NCBI GenBank assembly: GCA_964390795.1
Contig: CAYMLQ010000142.1
Location: 1-13,221 of the forward strand
Direction: 5' to 3'
Source of the DNA: CAYMLQ01 sp964390795
Lineage (GTDB): Bacteria; Verrucomicrobiota; Kiritimatiellia; RFP12; UBA1067
Length of the DNA: 13,221 nt
Below, piece after piece: positions 1-7,705 of this stretch. Position numbers and translations under genes: made by a program. The notes under the pieces were generated by a model, which was not told the DNA's origin, ran no database searches, and saw nothing but the letters and a program-made list of their open reading frames with translations. Within the stretch, counting starts at the first letter, position 1. Each line of letters begins with the position of its first letter.

Positions 1-77
1 GCCGCACAGTTTACAAAACCCAATGGCTTTTCACACGCTAAACCCGGAAGCGCCCTTTATTTATTCAGTTACGAATT

Positions 78-83
78 AGGAGG
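78..83 (+). promoter_or_regulatory. Shine-Dalgarno site of the giant surface protein gene
   Basis: AGGAGG lies 6 bases before the ATG at 90, close to ideal spacing. This fixes the start of the large gene. It is the only clear Shine-Dalgarno sequence in front of any gene in this window. I could not find a convincing -35/-10 pair in bases 1-77; a TTTACA at 10-15 has no partner at 16-18 bases. Confidence 0.85.
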
Positions 84-89
84 CCGCGT

Positions 90-3000
90 ATGATTAAGCG
101 TCTGTCTGTTGTTTTCGCGATGCTGTTGGGTTTCACGGGCTTGGCCTTGGGTGCGTTTGAGGTGCGGACCCTGGCGGACTTGCAGAAAGTCGGTTCTGGC
201 GTGGACGGCTGGACGCCGAGCGCCGCCTATGTGCTCATGAACGACATCGACGCGACGGCGACCGCGACATGGAACGGCGGGGCTGGCTTTGCGCCGATCG
301 GGAATTTGGATGCGCGATTCTCCGGGTCGTTCGATGGGCAGGGGCACGTGATTTGGGGGTTGACGGTCAACCGGCCAGAGGAGAGCTACATCGGCTTGTT
401 TGGCCGTGTCGCGCAAAACGGCGCGATCCGCAATCTGGGGTTGGTCGGCGGGAGGGTTCGGGGCGGCTGGGGTGTGGGTGGACTCATCGGCCGCTGCGAG
501 GGTGCGGAGTTGGAGCATTGCTTTACCTTTCTCAGCGTTGAAGGCAGCGCTTGCGCGGGAGGGCTGATCGGTTATTTCTATTCGGGCCAGGTGGCGCAGG
601 GTTACGCGTTGGGTTCAGTAACGGGAACGGATCGGGTGGGTGGGCTGGTCGGATGGCTCGACCATGGCATCTTGAATCAGTGCTACTCGGCTGGCGCTGT
701 CGCTGGCGGCGAGTGGGGGAGCGCGGGCGGGTTGGTCGGAGAGGCGAACGGGAGTCCCGACGGTTGGGGCTGCTATTGGGATGTCGAAACGTCCGGCCAG
801 GAAGGTTCCCCGTTAGGAGCGGGGTTGACGCGGGCTCAAATGAAGCAGTCGGCCAGCTATGAGGGGTGGGATTTTGAGAGCGTATGGCAAGTGGACGAGG
901 AGTCCAGCTATCCGTACTTTCGGGGGACGGGTACGCCTTACCTGCTAGCTCTGACGGTGCAGGGGCCGGGGCGGGTGACGGCGGTGCCGCCGCTCGCCAC
1001 TTACCCGACGGGTACAGTGGTCAGGCTCACGGCCGCGGCGACGGCGGGGCAATCCGAGTTCGTCGGCTGGGAGGTGGATGGGGCGGTCAGCACGGCGTCC
1101 GTGGTTCGGGTGACGGTGGACGGGCCCCGTTCCGTCATCGCCCGGTTCCGGTCGGCGCGCGGGATCGGCACGGTCACGGATCTTCAGAAGATCGGCCGCG
1201 ACGCTGCCTTCGGCTTGGACGGCCGCTACTGGCTGACGCAGGATATCGACGCCAAGGCTGCCGCGGCGTGGAACGGCGGCAGGGGCTTTCTTCCGATTGG
1301 CACCTGGGATGCGCCTTTTACCGGGTTATTCGACGGCCGGGGAAAGGTGATCAAAAACCTGACGATCAGCCGTCTCATTCTTGTGGATGAGGATTCGCTT
1401 GCCATCGGCCTTTTCGGCTCGGTGTCGGGCGGGACGCTGCAGAATATCGGGCTGTCGGGCGTTCGAATACGTGCGAACGGTTGGGATGAGGTGGCGGGCG
1501 GGCTTGTCGGTTCGATCGAGGGTGGCACGGTCCGGCAGTGTTTCGTGACGGGCTCGCTGGAAGGGGCAGACAGCGTCGGCGGTCTGGCCGGCTCGAGCGT
1601 TGGCAGCCTGATCGAGAGGTGTTACGCGGCCGTTGGGATTTTGGCCGCTCGGTCGGTCGGCGGCTTGGTCGGCTCGGTGGAGGGCGGCACGGTTCGGCAA
1701 AGTTTCACGACGGGGATCGTGGCGGGCGATGACGGGGTCGGCGGCCTCATCGGCGTGCAGCACGAAGCTGCTGTGGAGCAGTGCTACGCGGGCGTGTCCG
1801 TCGTGCGGGTAGGCGATGAGGGCTCGGTCGGCGGGCTGATCGGCAACAGTACGGGCGGCTCGGTCTCTGTGACCGGCTCGTATTGGGATCGCGAGTCGGG
1901 CGGGGGCGCGACGTCGGCCGGCGGCGAAGCCCGCACCGCCGCCCAAATGAAGCAACCGGCGTCCTTCGCCGGCTGGGATTTCGGCTCCGTGTGGGGGATT
2001 GCGGCGGGCAGGAGCTACCCGTATCTGCGCTGGAGTCCGCCGCCGCTCCAACTCACTTCGGTCTACCTTGGGGAGGGAACGATTACGACCAGCCCCGCCG
2101 GGGAGGCGCTGGCGAGTGGCACGGTTGTCACGCTGGCGGCCTCGCCCGCGGCCGGGTACGTGTTCACCGGCTGGTATGGCGTGGATGGCGCGACGAACGC
2201 GCTCAAGTCAACCGTGGTGATGAACCGCCCCCGTGCGGTGGCCGCCGTTTTCCGGCGTGCGATCCGCTCGATCACCGACTTGCAGAAGATCGGTAACGAT
2301 CCGGGGTATCCGCCCGACGCGTACTACGTGCTCACGAGGAACATCGACGCCTCGGCCACGGCGACGTGGAACGGCGGGGCCGGCTTCCAGCCGATCGGAA
2401 CTCGCGCGGCGTGGTTCTGGGGGACGCTCGACGGGCGCGGCTTTGCCATTCGGAACCTGACCATCAACCGTCCGGACGAAGATAACGTCGGCTTGTTCCG
2501 TTACCTTCTTGGCTCGGCTATCGACCTGAGCTTGGAGAATTGTGCGATCACGGGAGGGAGTGAGGTCGGCGGTTTGGCGGGTGAAAGTTATTCTTTGATT
2601 CGCCGCTGCACGGTCAGGGGAACGGTGAAGGGGCGTGACGTTGTCGGTGGGATCGTGGGGTCCAGCGTGGGAGAACTCCGCGGCTGTTTGGCGGTTTGCG
2701 ACGTGAGCGGAACGACCGACGTTGGCGGTCTTGCTGGTGTGAACTGGGGCGTGGTGCAGGGCTGTCATGCGAACGGACGTGTGAGGGGAACGAAGTCTGT
2801 TGGTGCGTTGCTCGGCAGCAGTGAAGCAATGTTTTACATTGATGGATGGAAGGTGCGTTCGTCATCCGCCGCGTGTTCGGTGTCGGGGAGCGAGCAGGTC
2901 GGCGGGCTCGTGGGGAGCTGCGAGAGTACCGATATTTCGGCGTGTTTCGCGACGGGCGCTGTGGAAGGAGAGTCCGATGTCGGCGGGCTGGTGGGGTATT

Positions 3001-6000
3001 TCGCTTGGGGTTCGCTGAGCGGCGCGTATGCGTGCGGACGGGTGGAGGGCGTGGTCTCGGTTGGAGGACTTGCCGGACGCACGGACACGGATACGGCAAG
3101 CAACAGTTTCTGGGATGTCGCGTCGAGCGGGCAGGCGGCCTCTGCGGCCGGCGAGGGCCGGACGAAGGAGGAACTCAAGCAGGCTGCGTTCTTCTCAGGT
3201 GGGGAATTTTCGAACCTCTGGGACAGGGTGGAGACGGTCAGCTATCCCTATCTGAAGGCGTTTCCGCCGCCGTTCGGGTTGTATGTGGCGACGCAGGGCG
3301 TGGGACGCGTGACGGTGACACCCCTGCGGTCCGCCTACGCGCCCGGCGCTGTGGTTCAGTTTTCGGCCGAGCGTGTAGCGGGGCAGTCTGAGTTTGTCCG
3401 GTGGATCGGGTCTGGCCCGAATGCGACTGCGGCGGTCGTCAGCGTGACGATGGATGCGCCGCGCTCGGTCATAGCTGTGTTTCGAACGGCGTGGGCGCTC
3501 AGCCGTGTTGAAGACCTTCAGAAGATCGGTCGCGACCCCGCATTCGAGCTGGATGGCCGGTATTGGCTGACGCAGGACATCGACGCCGCCGCCACGGCGT
3601 CCTGGAACGGCGGCAAGGGTTTCGCGCCGCTCGGCAGCGAGGAGCGGCCTTTCACCGGGACGTTCGACGGGCGCGGCTTCGCGGTCAAAGGCCTGACGGT
3701 CAAGCGGCCCGACGAGGAGCGGGGCGGACTGTTCGCCGTCGTCAAGGACGGGCTGATCGAAAACCTCAGTCTGACGTCCGTGTCGGTTCAGGGGGATGTG
3801 CGGGTCGGCGGACTGGCGGGTGTGGTCTCGGGTGACTATGCCTGCGTGCGCAACTGCTCGGTGTCTGGCGTCGTGTCGGGTTCTGACTACACGGGCGGCC
3901 TCGTCGGCTATCTCGGCGGCCTCGTCGAACGGTGCTACGCCGTGTGTGTTGTGTCCGGCTCCGAACGTGCCGGCGGTCTGGTGGGGTGCGTACAGGGTGG
4001 CGTGGTCGCCTCCTGTTTCGCCAACGGAACGGTGACGGGCCAGCAACAGATCGGCGGCTTGGTGGGCTACCTGATCCCCGCGCCCTCGATCACCGATGGA
4101 GTCTGTGGGCCAGGGGAAGAGGACTGGACCTCCGTCACGGGCGGCCGCGTGGAGGCCAGCTACTCGTCGGGCACCGTGGAGGGGCTGTTCCTGGTTGGCG
4201 GCCTCGTCGGGTATAACGACAAAGGTGATGTCAGTGCCTGTTACTCCACTGCGTCTGTGGCGGGAACGGATGCCGTCGGCGGCCTGGTCGGAATGAACGC
4301 CTCTGAGGGCTATGAAGGACGCGGCCAGGTCTTTTCGTGTTACGCGGAAGGGCGTGTGCGGCTGAGGGCATCGGCCGGGGCCTTCGGCCATCCGTATGCA
4401 GGCGGCTTGCTCGGCTGGAACGGTGGCGATGTGGCGGACAGCTATGCGGCGGGGCAGGTTCTGGCTGAGCCGCAGGATTCCGATTTCTGGGCGGTCGGTG
4501 GCCTGGTCGGCGGCGGAGAGAGCGAGCGCGTGAGTGTCTCCTATTGGGACCGGCAGGTCAGCCAGCTCGAAACTTCGGCCGGCGGCGAGGGCCGGTTCAC
4601 GGAGGAAATGGGGTGGCAGTCGACCTTCGCCTCGTGGGATTTTGAATCCGTCTGGGGGATCGACGAAGGTGCCGACTATCCCTATCTGCTGGCCTTCAAC
4701 AGATTCGGGTTCGGCCAGCCGAGAGTGGAGGTCTGCGAGTCCGAGCGCTCGGTGGAGATCACGGTTGTCGGCGGTCTCACAGACAAGGCTTCTGCGATCA
4801 CCGTGACGCTCGTGCCGGGCACGGCCGGGCTTTCCGACTACACGGTGCCGGCCGCGGCCGCGCTGAAGCTGAGCTGGGCTGCGGGCGAGGTTGGCCCCAA
4901 GACGGTGACGATCCCGCTCAAGCCGGATGCGCTGGCAGAGGGTGACGAGGTGTTCTACGCGGTGTTGGGCTCGCCGGCCGGCGGCGCCCTCGCCCGGTCG
5001 CGCGCCTGCGCGGTCACGATCCTCGACGACGACGCGGCTGAGACGCTGGCCCTCGCGCTGGACAATGCTGTGCTGACGTGGACCACGGGCGGCGCGGCCA
5101 AGTGGAGGCCGCTCTCGGACGAGGAGGCGGCCAACGGATCGGCCGCGTTCAGCGCCGCGCTGGCGACGGGCAAGATCAGCTTCGTCCAGGCTACGGGCGT
5201 GTCAGGCGCGGGAACGCTCGGCTTCCGCTGGCGGACCGCGGCCGAGGCTGCTTCGGCGCCTGCGCTCAAGCTCTACGACGGGAAGACGTTGCTCTGGAGT
5301 TCGCCCGTGTCCGAGGACGCAGGCGACACGGGGTGGATCGACGAAGAGGTCTCCGTGGCAGGGACGGCTGCGCACACCTTCCGGTGGGACGACAAGCAGG
5401 GCGCCGACCCTGTGGGCGTGGCCGGTTTGGACCACGTCGCGTGGACGCCGGCTGGTCAGTCGCCGGCGACCGTATACCTCGGCGCGGAAGGTGCGCAAGG
5501 CGGCTGGGTGAGCGGCGGAGGTCAGTACTGGGTGGGCGCGCGCGTGCCGGTAGAGGCCGCGGCTCTGCCCGGCTGGCGGTTCGTGCAATGGAGCGACGGC
5601 GGCACACTGGCCAAGCGCACGCTGACGCTAGAGGGTGACGTCGAGTTGACCGCTATGTTTGTAAGGGTTCCTTACGTGGTCGGTTTGCCCCACGCGCCGG
5701 CCTTCGGCACGGTCACGGGCGGGGGTTACTGCCTGCCGGGCAAGACGGTCAAGCTGACGGCGGCGCCGGCCAGCGGCTACACCCTGCTACGGTGGGAGGA
5801 TGGCTCTCAGGCGGCCGCGCGCACGATTTCGGCGGAACAGGCCGAGGAGGGTATGGGAGCGGACGGTCTCATGAGGTGTACCGCCTCCTTCGGGCTGACC
5901 GCGCTCCTCGCGCCACCGACGGTGGCGAACCCCGGATCTCAGACCGCGATGGTCGGTGTACCTTTCGCGCTGCCGCTGGAGATCGCGCCCGAGTCGGAGC

Positions 6001-7667
6001 CCGTTGTCCAGGTCACCGGGCTGCCCGCCGGGCTCACGTACAGCGCGGCCACGCGGACGCTCACGGGTGTGCCGACGGTGGCCACGCCGTCCGACAAGGC
6101 GCCGTCGCCCGTCAAGGTCTCGGTCTCCAACGCGGGCAACCTGAAGACGCCCGCTACGGTCAGCTTCACACTCACGGTGGAGGCGTTGCCGGCATGGGCG
6201 GTCGGAGCCTTCAACGGCACCGTCACACACCCGCTCTGGCGCGCCGACCTCGACGGAACGGTGGACGTGGTCGAGCCGGCCTCGCTGACGATTACGGCGC
6301 AGGGCCAGGTTACGGGCAAGCTGACCTTGAGGGGTACGAACTACACGTTCGCTGCGGCCGCTTACGCCGACCGGATCCTCTGGACGGGGTACGATGCTGA
6401 AGGCACACCGCAGCAGCGCGAGAAGTTCCTTGTCGAGGCGCAGGCTGTTGCTGGCAAGAACGTCCTGCCGCTCAGCCTCGATGTGAGCTGGCAAGGGTAT
6501 CCTGACGACACGGGAGTCTTGCCGCAAACGCTCGCGGTGGCCACCCAGGCCGAGCGGCAAACGCTGCAGGGCGAGTTCCTGCCCGCTGAAGACCTGAACC
6601 TGTGCCTCTACCGCAACGTGTGGGCCGACAAGGGGATGGCGGCGGTGGTCACGAACTTCGCCGGCTACTATACGGTGACGCTGCCCGGCAGTGAGGGGTA
6701 TGGCAGTGGCTATCTCGCGTTCACCGTGGACAAGGCCGGGAACGTGAAGACGGCGGGCAAGCTGGCCGACGGCACGGCGGTGTCGTTCTCCGGACCGCTC
6801 ACGCTGGATGAGAATGGGCGCGTCTGGGCCCTGCTGCTAACGGCGCCCGCGGCCTACAAGGGAGGCACGTTCTGCGGCAAGGCCGAATTCATGCGTGCCG
6901 AGGACGGGGGCATACGCGTCCGGCCGCTGATGGATACTTTTTGCCTATGGGAGAGCTTGAATCCGGCGGCTACAGGGGAATACGGGGTCGGCTTCAGACG
7001 ATGGCTTGACCTGTCCGGCGGGTGGTACAACGCGCTGATAAACTTGCGCGGCTACTACGAAAACGGGCTGACGGTCGGCGGCGTTGCGATGCCCCCCCCG
7101 ACATTCGCGTCCTGGCGCGTGACGGACTACGACTGGGACTCTGGGCTGGAGCAGCCGCCCAAGAAGACGTGGACGGAGACCAACGAGGTCGGGTGCGTGG
7201 AGGTCTCGCCGAACGGGGTGGTGCTAGGCGTCACACCCGCAACCGGCATGGGGACGGGGCTGGCCGCCCCGGCTGCTGACGCGCCCGCTAAGCGGGCTGA
7301 CGGCACCTATGATTACACGGTGGACGCGAACAGGGACGGCACCTTAAATGCCAGCGCCCTAACCTTCAGCTTGATTCGGGCGACCGGCCTCTTCAAAGGT
7401 TCCTTCAACGTGTACTATGACTACGTGTCGGCCGAAGACCGCACCACAGACCCTGCGAAGCAGACGTGGGCGCACACCGTCAAGAAGGCGGCCTTCGAGG
7501 GAGCTCTGACTCCCGTGCGGGCGACTGGCGAGGCTGAGGGGTGCGGTTTCTTCCTCTGGGCGGACACCGGCATGGGTTCCACGGGCCGGACGGACGCCTA
7601 CGGCGAGCCGATCCTGGCGCCCTACGCGTTCAGCCGCTCGTACGACGTCCTGCTGTTTCGGCAGTGA
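90..7667 (+). CDS. Giant secreted GLUG/InlB-repeat/Calx-beta surface protein
   Basis: This 2525-residue protein begins with a signal peptide (K3-R4, hydrophobic core about 5-20, likely cleavage near A19-L-G-A22). Four modules follow (about 24-281, 358-648, 726-1060, 1137-1536). Each opens with a D-L-Q-K-x-G / D-I-D-A / W-N-G-G / F-D-G-x-G block, continues with 26-27-residue GLUG units (V-G-G-L-V-G; 24 in total, at V129, A156, V183 and on to V1469), and closes with a [YF]-W-D and Y-P-Y motif. InlB-like repeats occupy 283-355, 652-723 and 1061-1133. A Calx-beta domain spans about 1541-1648, ending V-T-I-L-D-D-D. Region 1651-1790 may be a jelly-roll. Two more InlB-like units (1793-1857, 1862-1934) and a putative Ig domain (1939-2031, G-L-P-A-G-L motif) follow. 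Residues 2035-2525 are not recognised. GLUG units are expected to form a beta-solenoid. No LPXTG, PEP-CTERM or C-terminal transmembrane anchor is visible, so the attachment route is unknown. An adhesin-like extracellular role is inferred. Confidence 0.93.
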   Translation: MIKRLSVVFAMLLGFTGLALGAFEVRTLADLQKVGSGVDGWTPSAAYVLMNDIDATATATWNGGAGFAPIGNLDARFSGSFDGQGHVIWGLTVNRPEESYIGLFGRVAQNGAIRNLGLVGGRVRGGWGVGGLIGRCEGAELEHCFTFLSVEGSACAGGLIGYFYSGQVAQGYALGSVTGTDRVGGLVGWLDHGILNQCYSAGAVAGGEWGSAGGLVGEANGSPDGWGCYWDVETSGQEGSPLGAGLTRAQMKQSASYEGWDFESVWQVDEESSYPYFRGTGTPYLLALTVQGPGRVTAVPPLATYPTGTVVRLTAAATAGQSEFVGWEVDGAVSTASVVRVTVDGPRSVIARFRSARGIGTVTDLQKIGRDAAFGLDGRYWLTQDIDAKAAAAWNGGRGFLPIGTWDAPFTGLFDGRGKVIKNLTISRLILVDEDSLAIGLFGSVSGGTLQNIGLSGVRIRANGWDEVAGGLVGSIEGGTVRQCFVTGSLEGADSVGGLAGSSVGSLIERCYAAVGILAARSVGGLVGSVEGGTVRQSFTTGIVAGDDGVGGLIGVQHEAAVEQCYAGVSVVRVGDEGSVGGLIGNSTGGSVSVTGSYWDRESGGGATSAGGEARTAAQMKQPASFAGWDFGSVWGIAAGRSYPYLRWSPPPLQLTSVYLGEGTITTSPAGEALASGTVVTLAASPAAGYVFTGWYGVDGATNALKSTVVMNRPRAVAAVFRRAIRSITDLQKIGNDPGYPPDAYYVLTRNIDASATATWNGGAGFQPIGTRAAWFWGTLDGRGFAIRNLTINRPDEDNVGLFRYLLGSAIDLSLENCAITGGSEVGGLAGESYSLIRRCTVRGTVKGRDVVGGIVGSSVGELRGCLAVCDVSGTTDVGGLAGVNWGVVQGCHANGRVRGTKSVGALLGSSEAMFYIDGWKVRSSSAACSVSGSEQVGGLVGSCESTDISACFATGAVEGESDVGGLVGYFAWGSLSGAYACGRVEGVVSVGGLAGRTDTDTASNSFWDVASSGQAASAAGEGRTKEELKQAAFFSGGEFSNLWDRVETVSYPYLKAFPPPFGLYVATQGVGRVTVTPLRSAYAPGAVVQFSAERVAGQSEFVRWIGSGPNATAAVVSVTMDAPRSVIAVFRTAWALSRVEDLQKIGRDPAFELDGRYWLTQDIDAAATASWNGGKGFAPLGSEERPFTGTFDGRGFAVKGLTVKRPDEERGGLFAVVKDGLIENLSLTSVSVQGDVRVGGLAGVVSGDYACVRNCSVSGVVSGSDYTGGLVGYLGGLVERCYAVCVVSGSERAGGLVGCVQGGVVASCFANGTVTGQQQIGGLVGYLIPAPSITDGVCGPGEEDWTSVTGGRVEASYSSGTVEGLFLVGGLVGYNDKGDVSACYSTASVAGTDAVGGLVGMNASEGYEGRGQVFSCYAEGRVRLRASAGAFGHPYAGGLLGWNGGDVADSYAAGQVLAEPQDSDFWAVGGLVGGGESERVSVSYWDRQVSQLETSAGGEGRFTEEMGWQSTFASWDFESVWGIDEGADYPYLLAFNRFGFGQPRVEVCESERSVEITVVGGLTDKASAITVTLVPGTAGLSDYTVPAAAALKLSWAAGEVGPKTVTIPLKPDALAEGDEVFYAVLGSPAGGALARSRACAVTILDDDAAETLALALDNAVLTWTTGGAAKWRPLSDEEAANGSAAFSAALATGKISFVQATGVSGAGTLGFRWRTAAEAASAPALKLYDGKTLLWSSPVSEDAGDTGWIDEEVSVAGTAAHTFRWDDKQGADPVGVAGLDHVAWTPAGQSPATVYLGAEGAQGGWVSGGGQYWVGARVPVEAAALPGWRFVQWSDGGTLAKRTLTLEGDVELTAMFVRVPYVVGLPHAPAFGTVTGGGYCLPGKTVKLTAAPASGYTLLRWEDGSQAAARTISAEQAEEGMGADGLMRCTASFGLTALLAPPTVANPGSQTAMVGVPFALPLEIAPESEPVVQVTGLPAGLTYSAATRTLTGVPTVATPSDKAPSPVKVSVSNAGNLKTPATVSFTLTVEALPAWAVGAFNGTVTHPLWRADLDGTVDVVEPASLTITAQGQVTGKLTLRGTNYTFAAAAYADRILWTGYDAEGTPQQREKFLVEAQAVAGKNVLPLSLDVSWQGYPDDTGVLPQTLAVATQAERQTLQGEFLPAEDLNLCLYRNVWADKGMAAVVTNFAGYYTVTLPGSEGYGSGYLAFTVDKAGNVKTAGKLADGTAVSFSGPLTLDENGRVWALLLTAPAAYKGGTFCGKAEFMRAEDGGIRVRPLMDTFCLWESLNPAATGEYGVGFRRWLDLSGGWYNALINLRGYYENGLTVGGVAMPPPTFASWRVTDYDWDSGLEQPPKKTWTETNEVGCVEVSPNGVVLGVTPATGMGTGLAAPAADAPAKRADGTYDYTVDANRDGTLNASALTFSLIRATGLFKGSFNVYYDYVSAEDRTTDPAKQTWAHTVKKAAFEGALTPVRATGEAEGCGFFLWADTGMGSTGRTDAYGEPILAPYAFSRSYDVLLFRQ
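159..932 (+). repeat. GLUG module 1 (4 GLUG motifs)
   Basis: Residues 24-281 of the giant protein. GLUG motifs start at residues 129, 156, 183 and 212 (spacing 27, 27, 29). The opening block resembles module 3 most closely: both have W-N-G-G-A-G-F followed by P-I-G, and N-R-P-[ED]-[ED] before G-L-F. It closes with Y-W-D at 229-231 and Y-P-Y at 274-276. Confidence 0.85.
1161..2033 (+). repeat. GLUG module 2 (5 GLUG motifs)
   Basis: Residues 358-648. GLUG motifs start at 469, 496, 523, 550 and 580, the most regular spacing in the protein (27, 27, 27, 30). The opening block G-R-D-x-A-F-x-L-D-G-R-Y-W-L-T-Q-D-I-D-A is shared almost exactly with module 4, and the similarity is also visible at nucleotide level (for example ctgacgcagga at about 1231 and 3565). 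Confidence 0.85.
2265..3269 (+). repeat. GLUG module 3 (7 GLUG motifs)
   Basis: Residues 726-1060. GLUG motifs start at 826, 852, 878, 904 (degenerate V-G-A-L-L-G), 937, 964 and 991 (spacing 26, 26, 26, 33, 27, 27). The opening block pairs with module 1. The InlB-like repeat that follows contains A-G-Q-S-E-F-V, shared only with the one after module 1. Confidence 0.85.
3498..4697 (+). repeat. GLUG module 4 (8 GLUG motifs)
   Basis: Residues 1137-1536. GLUG motifs start at 1239, 1268, 1294, 1321, 1369, 1396, 1437 and 1469. Two long gaps (48 and 41 residues) interrupt the regular solenoid period and carry inserted loops. This is the only module followed by a Calx-beta domain rather than an InlB-like repeat. 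Confidence 0.85.
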
Positions 7668-7669
7668 GC

Positions 7670-7693
7670 GCAGGGTTCGTGCCCTGTTTCGTG
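7670..7693 (+). terminator. Weak candidate terminator between convergent genes
   Basis: Three bases after the giant gene's stop codon, GCAGGG (7670-7675) can pair with CCCTGT (7682-7687) across a 6-base loop, using one G-T pair. Only three consecutive T follow (7687-7689), so it is a poor intrinsic terminator. The position between two converging genes only 38 bases apart makes some terminator likely here. Confidence 0.3.
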
Positions 7694-7705
7694 TGATGGC
7701 GGGGG

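Noticed and set aside
1..60. Promoter or upstream-gene terminator before the giant gene
   Set aside because: TTTACA at 10-15 has no -10 partner at proper spacing. A weak GCTTTTC/GGAAGC pairing before a T-rich stretch is too short and interrupted to call.
1326..4391. Long minus-strand open frames opposite the giant gene (for example 1326-2051 and 3195-4391)
   Set aside because: They are mirror frames of a GC-rich repeat gene: arginine-, alanine- and histidine-rich, repetitive, with no recognisable domain and no ribosome site.
474..4511. Regular 78-81 bp repeats that might suggest a CRISPR-like array
   Set aside because: The period is a multiple of three, the repeats are degenerate at DNA level and conserved as V-G-G-L-V-G protein motifs in one open frame. 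There are no constant direct repeats or cas genes.
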